Shown: piece by piece, positions 5,473 to 9,265 of the stretch | Layout: each line of letters opens with the position of its first letter | Numbering within the stretch: position 1 is the stretch's first letter | NCBI GenBank assembly: GCA_029240815.1 | Contig: JARDZO010000228.1 | Location: 1-9,265 of the forward strand | Source: Brevibacillus sp. | GTDB taxonomy: Bacteria; Bacillota; Bacilli; Brevibacillales; Brevibacillaceae | Length of the DNA: 9,265 nt | Reading direction: 5' to 3' | The notes under the pieces: generated by a model | The model's database searches: none | What the model was told of the DNA's origin: nothing | Seen by the model: only the letters and a program-made list of their open reading frames with translations | Translations under genes and position numbers: made by a program

Positions 5473-6303
5473 ATGAAAAAAACAGGTATTTTGCTTAGCA
5501 CACTCTTGCTCGCAGCATCCTTGCTGACTGCTTGCGGTGGCAAACAAGAAGCTGCTCCTGCTGCCGGTGGCGCTGCTGCTGAACAAACAAAGGTGAAAGT
5601 TGGCGTAACTGCCGGACCTCACGAAGAAATTGTGAACAAAGTAAAAGAAGTTGCAAAAGCACAAGGCCTGGAAGTAGAAGTAGTCGTATTCAATGACTAC
5701 GTACAACCTAACCAAGCTCTCGATAAAGGAAACCTCGACGCGAACAGCTTCCAAACGATTCCGTTCCTGGACAAATTCAATCAAGACCACAAAACCAAAA
5801 TTGTCGAAATTGGTAAAACAGTCACCTTCCCAATGGGTCTCTACTCCACCAAGCACAAGAAAGTGGAAGAAGTCGCTGAAGGCGGCGTAGTGGGTATCCA
5901 AAACGATCCTACCAACCGTGCACGTGCCCTGTTGCTGTACCAAGCTGCCGGTCTGATCAAGCTGAAGGATGGCGTAGGTAATAACGCGACTCCACTCGAT
6001 ATCGTAGAAAACCCGAAAAAACTGGAATTTAAAGAACTGGAAGCTGCTTTCCTGGCGCGCTCCCTGAACAACGTGGAACTAGCGAGCATCAACACCAACT
6101 TCGCGATGGAAGCTGGCTACTCTCCGAAAAAAGATTCCATCTTCTCGGAAACATCTGATTCTCCATACGTAAACATTATCGCTGCTAACGAAGCCAACAA
6201 AGACAACCCTGCTCTGAAAAAACTGGTTGAGATTTACCGTTCCGAAGAAGTGAAGAAATTCATCGACGAACACTTTGAAGGAGCTGTGCTCCCATCCTGG
6301 TAA
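5473..6303 (+). CDS. metQ: methionine-binding lipoprotein MetQ
   Basis: Surface lipoprotein that binds methionine for the MetNI importer (NlpA/MetQ family). It has 276 residues, a normal length. The signal peptide MKKTG plus hydrophobic core ends in the lipobox LTAC with Cys21. An Ala/Gly-rich linker (about 22-37) leads to the mature domain, which opens with KVKVGVTAGPHEEI. Family landmarks include NDYVQPNQALDKGNLDANSF, the FPMGLYS segment, and NDPTNRARALLLYQAAGLI. AAAGGGGAG lies about 9 nt upstream of the ATG. It is the first gene of the operon, directly behind the SAM-I riboswitch, which strongly supports methionine over other NlpA-family ligands. The metN gene follows after 37 nt. Confidence 0.96.
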   Translation: MKKTGILLSTLLLAASLLTACGGKQEAAPAAGGAAAEQTKVKVGVTAGPHEEIVNKVKEVAKAQGLEVEVVVFNDYVQPNQALDKGNLDANSFQTIPFLDKFNQDHKTKIVEIGKTVTFPMGLYSTKHKKVEEVAEGGVVGIQNDPTNRARALLLYQAAGLIKLKDGVGNNATPLDIVENPKKLEFKELEAAFLARSLNNVELASINTNFAMEAGYSPKKDSIFSETSDSPYVNIIAANEANKDNPALKKLVEIYRSEEVKKFIDEHFEGAVLPSW

Positions 6304-6340
6304 GCCACACTAACTATCGAACAACAAGGAGACTGGAGAG

Positions 6341-7378
6341 ATGATACAGCTAACCGACATCCATAAGTCGTATACGGTGGGAAACAAACAGGTTCAAGCC
6401 TTGAAGGGCGTAACACTGAACGTGGAGAAAGGTCAGATTTTCGGCGTGATCGGCTTTAGCGGAGCAGGGAAAAGCACCCTGCTTCGCACAATCAACCTGC
6501 TCGAAAAACCGTCCAGCGGCTCCGTCGTAGTCAACGGTCAGGATATGCTTTCGTTGAAAGAAAAGGATTTGCGCAATGCGCGTAAAAAAATCGGGATTAT
6601 CTTTCAGCACTTTAACCTCTTGTCCTCCTATAACGTCTTTGACAACGTAGCCGAGATTTTGCGAATGAACCGGGTACCCAAAGATGTAATCAAGCAGAAG
6701 GTAGAAGATCTATTGCGATTGGTTGGCCTCGAAGACAAAGCAAACTCCTATCCTTCTCAACTATCTGGTGGACAAAAGCAACGCGTCGGTATAGCGCGTG
6801 CACTGGCCACTGATCCGGAGATTCTTTTGTGCGACGAAGCCACCTCTGCACTCGATCCACAGACGACCGACTCCATCCTGGAGCTGCTGTTGGACATCAA
6901 CCGGAAGTTCAATTTGACCATCGTGCTGATTACCCACGAAATGCAGGTCATCAAAAAAATCTGCGACAACGTAGCCATCATGGAAAACGGTGTGGTCATC
7001 GAACAGGGAACTGTTCTCGATATTTTCAGCAATCCCCAGCAGCAAACCACTCGTAATTTCATCAAAACGATTTTTGATGACGATGTGCCAAATGAGATTT
7101 TGTCCAAAATCAAGCAAACGGGTCCTGCATCTAAAATCCTCCGCGTCGCTTTCCGTGGAGACGCCGCGCTCGATCCCGTCCTTGGTACTTTGTCCGCTCG
7201 TTTTCCGGTCAGTACCAATCTGTTGTACGGCTCCATTACCTCCATCAAGGGAACAGCACTCGGAATCTTGCTTTTGCACATTTCCGGTGAGGAAAAAGAC
7301 GTACAAGAAGGCGTAGAATTCTTGCGCGAATCCGTATACAACGTAGAAATGGTGACACGAGAGGGGGGAACCCGCTAA
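6341..7378 (+). CDS. metN: methionine ABC transporter ATP-binding protein MetN
   Basis: Cytoplasmic ATPase that powers methionine import through MetI. The 345 residues hold Walker A GFSGAGKST at 38-46, the Q-loop Gln89, the ABC signature LSGGQKQR at 141-148, Walker B ILLCDE at 161-166 with catalytic Glu166, and the H-loop His199 in LITHEM. After a linker, the C-terminal NIL domain (about 265-340) is present; in the family it binds methionine and inhibits transport when the cell is replete. Full length and no missing motif. AAGGAG sits 9 nt before the ATG. The stop overlaps the first base of metI (TAATG), so translation of the two is coupled. Confidence 0.97.
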   Translation: MIQLTDIHKSYTVGNKQVQALKGVTLNVEKGQIFGVIGFSGAGKSTLLRTINLLEKPSSGSVVVNGQDMLSLKEKDLRNARKKIGIIFQHFNLLSSYNVFDNVAEILRMNRVPKDVIKQKVEDLLRLVGLEDKANSYPSQLSGGQKQRVGIARALATDPEILLCDEATSALDPQTTDSILELLLDINRKFNLTIVLITHEMQVIKKICDNVAIMENGVVIEQGTVLDIFSNPQQQTTRNFIKTIFDDDVPNEILSKIKQTGPASKILRVAFRGDAALDPVLGTLSARFPVSTNLLYGSITSIKGTALGILLLHISGEEKDVQEGVEFLRESVYNVEMVTREGGTR

Positions 7379-8040
7379 TGGATCGCTTGACAGAAATGAT
7401 TCCTGTCTTTGGACAATCGTTGCAAGAAACAGTCATCATGGTCGGTTTCTCCTTGTTTATCGCTACCTTGATCGGCATTCCACTCGGGATTCTTCTCGTG
7501 ATCACACAAGGCAACCACCTTTTCCCGAACAAGTGGATCTATCACATCTTGAATACCTTCATCAACGTGGTCCGCTCCTTGCCCTTCATCATCTTGATGG
7601 TGGCGATCATTCCTTTTACAGAGCTGATCGTCGGAACGTCTATCGGGATCGAGGGCGCGATCGTCCCATTGATCGTGTATACGGCTCCCTACATCTCCCG
7701 TTTGATGGAAACAGCCCTGCTCGACGTTGACCGCGGTGTGATCGAGGCGTACCAAGCGATGGGGGCTTCCCGCTCACAAATCATTTTCCGCATCATGCTT
7801 CGTGAAGCTCGTCCTGGTATCGTACTTTGTCTGACGATCGCCACCATCGGTTTGATCGGTGCGACTGCGATGGCAGGTGCGGTAGGTGCCGGGGGCCTGG
7901 GCGACCTCGCCCTTCGCTACGGTTATCAGCAATGGGATATCGAAGTAATGGTTATCACGGTCATTATCCTCGTCGTACTGGTCCAACTGATTCAATCGCT
8001 TGGCAACTGGGCAGCGAGAAAACTGAAAAAGAGTGCATAA
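7378..8040 (+). CDS. metI: methionine ABC transporter permease MetI
   Basis: Membrane subunit of the importer, 220 residues, with about five hydrophobic segments (near 13-42, 56-85, 88-110, 142-172, 184-208), as expected for MetI, which acts as a homodimer. The EAA loop that contacts MetN is at about 123-145 (EAYQAMGASRSQIIFRIMLR). The Gly/Ala-rich segment GATAMAGAVGAGGLGDLA is typical of this family. The ATG shares one base with the metN stop, and a GAGAGGGGGGA box precedes it. Last gene of the operon: a hairpin follows 5 nt after the stop and the next gene has its own ribosome binding site. Confidence 0.96.
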   Translation: MDRLTEMIPVFGQSLQETVIMVGFSLFIATLIGIPLGILLVITQGNHLFPNKWIYHILNTFINVVRSLPFIILMVAIIPFTELIVGTSIGIEGAIVPLIVYTAPYISRLMETALLDVDRGVIEAYQAMGASRSQIIFRIMLREARPGIVLCLTIATIGLIGATAMAGAVGAGGLGDLALRYGYQQWDIEVMVITVIILVVLVQLIQSLGNWAARKLKKSA

Positions 8041-8045
8041 CATGC

Positions 8046-8076
8046 GAACCTCTAACTGTCATACAGTTAGGGGTTC
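8046..8076 (+). terminator. hairpin after metI, probable weak terminator
   Basis: A 13-bp stem (8046-8058 with 8064-8076, one G·U) encloses a 5-nt loop and is followed by TTGTACT, a poor U-tract. Position and stem strength suit termination of the met operon. The core CTAACTG-TCATA-CAGTTAG is also a neat palindrome upstream of the next gene and could instead be a repressor site. Confidence 0.65.
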
Positions 8077-8126
8077 TTGTACTATCGTAATAGAGAAATG
8101 AATCGTTGAAATGGAGGCATTCTATC

Positions 8127-9265
8127 ATGAGCAGTATCCCTGAGACGTTACTTGAGGATTTGAAAAAGATCACAGCAGACGACCGCGCTACGACAAATGA
8201 AACCATGCTGCATCAGCACAGCAAGGACGAGTCCCACCATGCACCAGTGCTGCCTGACGTCGTCGTTTTCCCTATCACCAAAGAAGAGGTTTCGGAGATT
8301 TTGAAATATGCCAATGAGCGCTCGATCCCTGTCGTTCCTTTTGGCGTTGGCTCCAGTCTGGAAGGTCACTGCATTCCTTTGCAAGGAGGCATCTCCATCG
8401 ATTTTCAGCAAATGAATCAAATTATCGAGGTGCGACCGGAAGATTTCCTGGTGCGCGTCCAGCCTGGGGTCACCCGTACCCAGCTGAATGCGGCGTTGAA
8501 AAAGCACGGCCTCTTTTTCCCTGTCGATCCGGGTGCAGACGCTACCATCGGAGGTATGACGGCTACCAATGCGAGTGGGACCACAAGCGTGCGCTATGGC
8601 ATCATGCGTAGCCAAGTGCGCGACCTCGAAGTCGTGATGGCTGACGGATCCATCATTCATACGGGTGGCCTTTCCGCCAAATCGTCCTCGGGCTATCATC
8701 TGACTGGTTTGTTTGTCGGTTCAGAAGGGACACTCGGCGCATTTACGGAAATCACACTCAAGGTATACGGGATTCCCGAGACCGTGATCGCTGGCCGCGC
8801 GACTTTTCCTACCGTAAAGGCAGCAGTCGATGGAGCCATGTCATTGCTCGCGGCCGGGATCGCTATTGCACGTGTGGAGCTGGTCGACAGCGCCTCGATC
8901 AGACAAGTCAATCTGCACAGCGAAACAGACTATTTGGAGCAGCCTACGCTATTCCTCGAATTCCACGGCAATGAGGCCGGACTGGCTCACGACGTGTCTT
9001 TTGCACAAGAGCTGCTCCAGGAAAATGACTGCGTCGACTTTTTGGTTGAAACAGATTCCAAGAAAAGGGCAAAACTATGGGAGGCACGCCACAATCTCGC
9101 CTACGCCTTTAAACATGGTTACCCAGGAAAAGAAATGATGCTCACTGATGTATGCCTGCCTCTCTCGGAATTAACGGAAGCAGTCGTGTACACGCGTGAA
9201 GTCATTGATCAAAGCGGCTTGGCTGGCGGTGTCTTGGGCCACGTAGGTGATGGCAACTTCCACTC
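8127..9265 (+). CDS. FAD-binding oxidoreductase, GlcD/D-lactate dehydrogenase type (3' end cut by window)
   Basis: Flavoenzyme of the vanillyl-alcohol-oxidase fold (FAD_binding_4 plus FAD-oxidase C-terminal domains) that oxidises a 2-hydroxy acid such as D-lactate or glycolate. The 379 codons present cover the FAD domain: VVPFGVGSSLEGH near 61-76, PGADATIGGMTATNASGT near 148-165, and FVGSEGTLGAFTEITLKV near 195-212. The substrate domain follows and reaches the conserved HVGDGNFH at 372-379, whose histidine is near the active site. Roughly 75-90 residues are missing beyond the window if the protein has the usual 455-470. The ATG has GGAGG 9 nt upstream. The gene is 86 nt after metI, separated by a hairpin, so it is probably a separate unit. 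I found no clear promoter in the gap. D-lactate, glycolate and D-2-hydroxyglutarate specificity cannot be told apart. Confidence 0.92.
   Translation, partial: MSSIPETLLEDLKKITADDRATTNETMLHQHSKDESHHAPVLPDVVVFPITKEEVSEILKYANERSIPVVPFGVGSSLEGHCIPLQGGISIDFQQMNQIIEVRPEDFLVRVQPGVTRTQLNAALKKHGLFFPVDPGADATIGGMTATNASGTTSVRYGIMRSQVRDLEVVMADGSIIHTGGLSAKSSSGYHLTGLFVGSEGTLGAFTEITLKVYGIPETVIAGRATFPTVKAAVDGAMSLLAAGIAIARVELVDSASIRQVNLHSETDYLEQPTLFLEFHGNEAGLAHDVSFAQELLQENDCVDFLVETDSKKRAKLWEARHNLAYAFKHGYPGKEMMLTDVCLPLSELTEAVVYTREVIDQSGLAGGVLGHVGDGNFH

Noticed and set aside
5404..5943. A 179-codon minus-strand frame opposite metQ
   Set aside because: Antisense shadow that also runs through the riboswitch terminator; Phe/Cys-rich and without family resemblance.
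6757..7341. Two long minus-strand frames opposite metN
   Set aside because: Both lie within a gene with every ABC ATPase motif in the sense strand; no start signals.
8148..8699. A 183-codon minus-strand frame opposite the GlcD-type gene
   Set aside because: Shadow of a conserved FAD-binding domain; composition rich in Arg/His/Asp and no ribosome binding site.

Overview
The window looks like a chromosomal segment from a Gram-positive, low-to-mid GC Bacillales organism, most likely Brevibacillus or a close relative. The reasons are a perfect-consensus SigA promoter followed by a SAM-I (S-box) riboswitch, strong AGGAGG-type ribosome binding sites, lipobox lipoproteins as ABC binding proteins, and U-tract intrinsic terminators. 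The genus is an inference from style, not from a database match.

Left half, minus strand (read from high to low coordinates). A small gene of the MpsC/DUF2294 type (3950-4306) has its own clear promoter (4352-4380) and is closed by a strong intrinsic terminator (3800-3863). Next comes a transport operon: a PotD-like binding lipoprotein (2629-3702), an intergenic hairpin without a U-tract (2572-2611), a complete nucleoside hydrolase with every catalytic landmark (1612-2544), a PotB-like permease (764-1585) and a PotC-like permease (1-758, missing only its last few codons). No ATPase gene is present; it may lie beyond position 1. A nucleoside hydrolase placed between the binding protein and the permeases suggests that the cargo is a nucleoside or another N-riboside rather than an ordinary polyamine.

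Centre. Positions 4381-5163 hold no convincing gene but are strongly structured. There are two separate long nested inverted repeats of about 200 bp each (4486-4691 and 4886-5086). The first has a third, competing arm just to its left (4448-4460). The second carries four copies of GGAGCG. These could be structured non-coding RNAs or MITE-like dispersed repeats, and they are the least explained part of the window.

Right half, plus strand. A TTGACA-17-TATAAT promoter (5164-5192), a SAM-I riboswitch (5240-5344) and a leader terminator (5379-5408) control a complete methionine importer in the order metQ (5473-6303), metN (6341-7378), metI (7378-8040). High SAM should terminate transcription in the leader; low SAM should allow the importer to be made. 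A hairpin follows metI (8046-8076). The window then ends inside a GlcD/D-lactate-dehydrogenase-type FAD oxidoreductase gene (8127 to the end).
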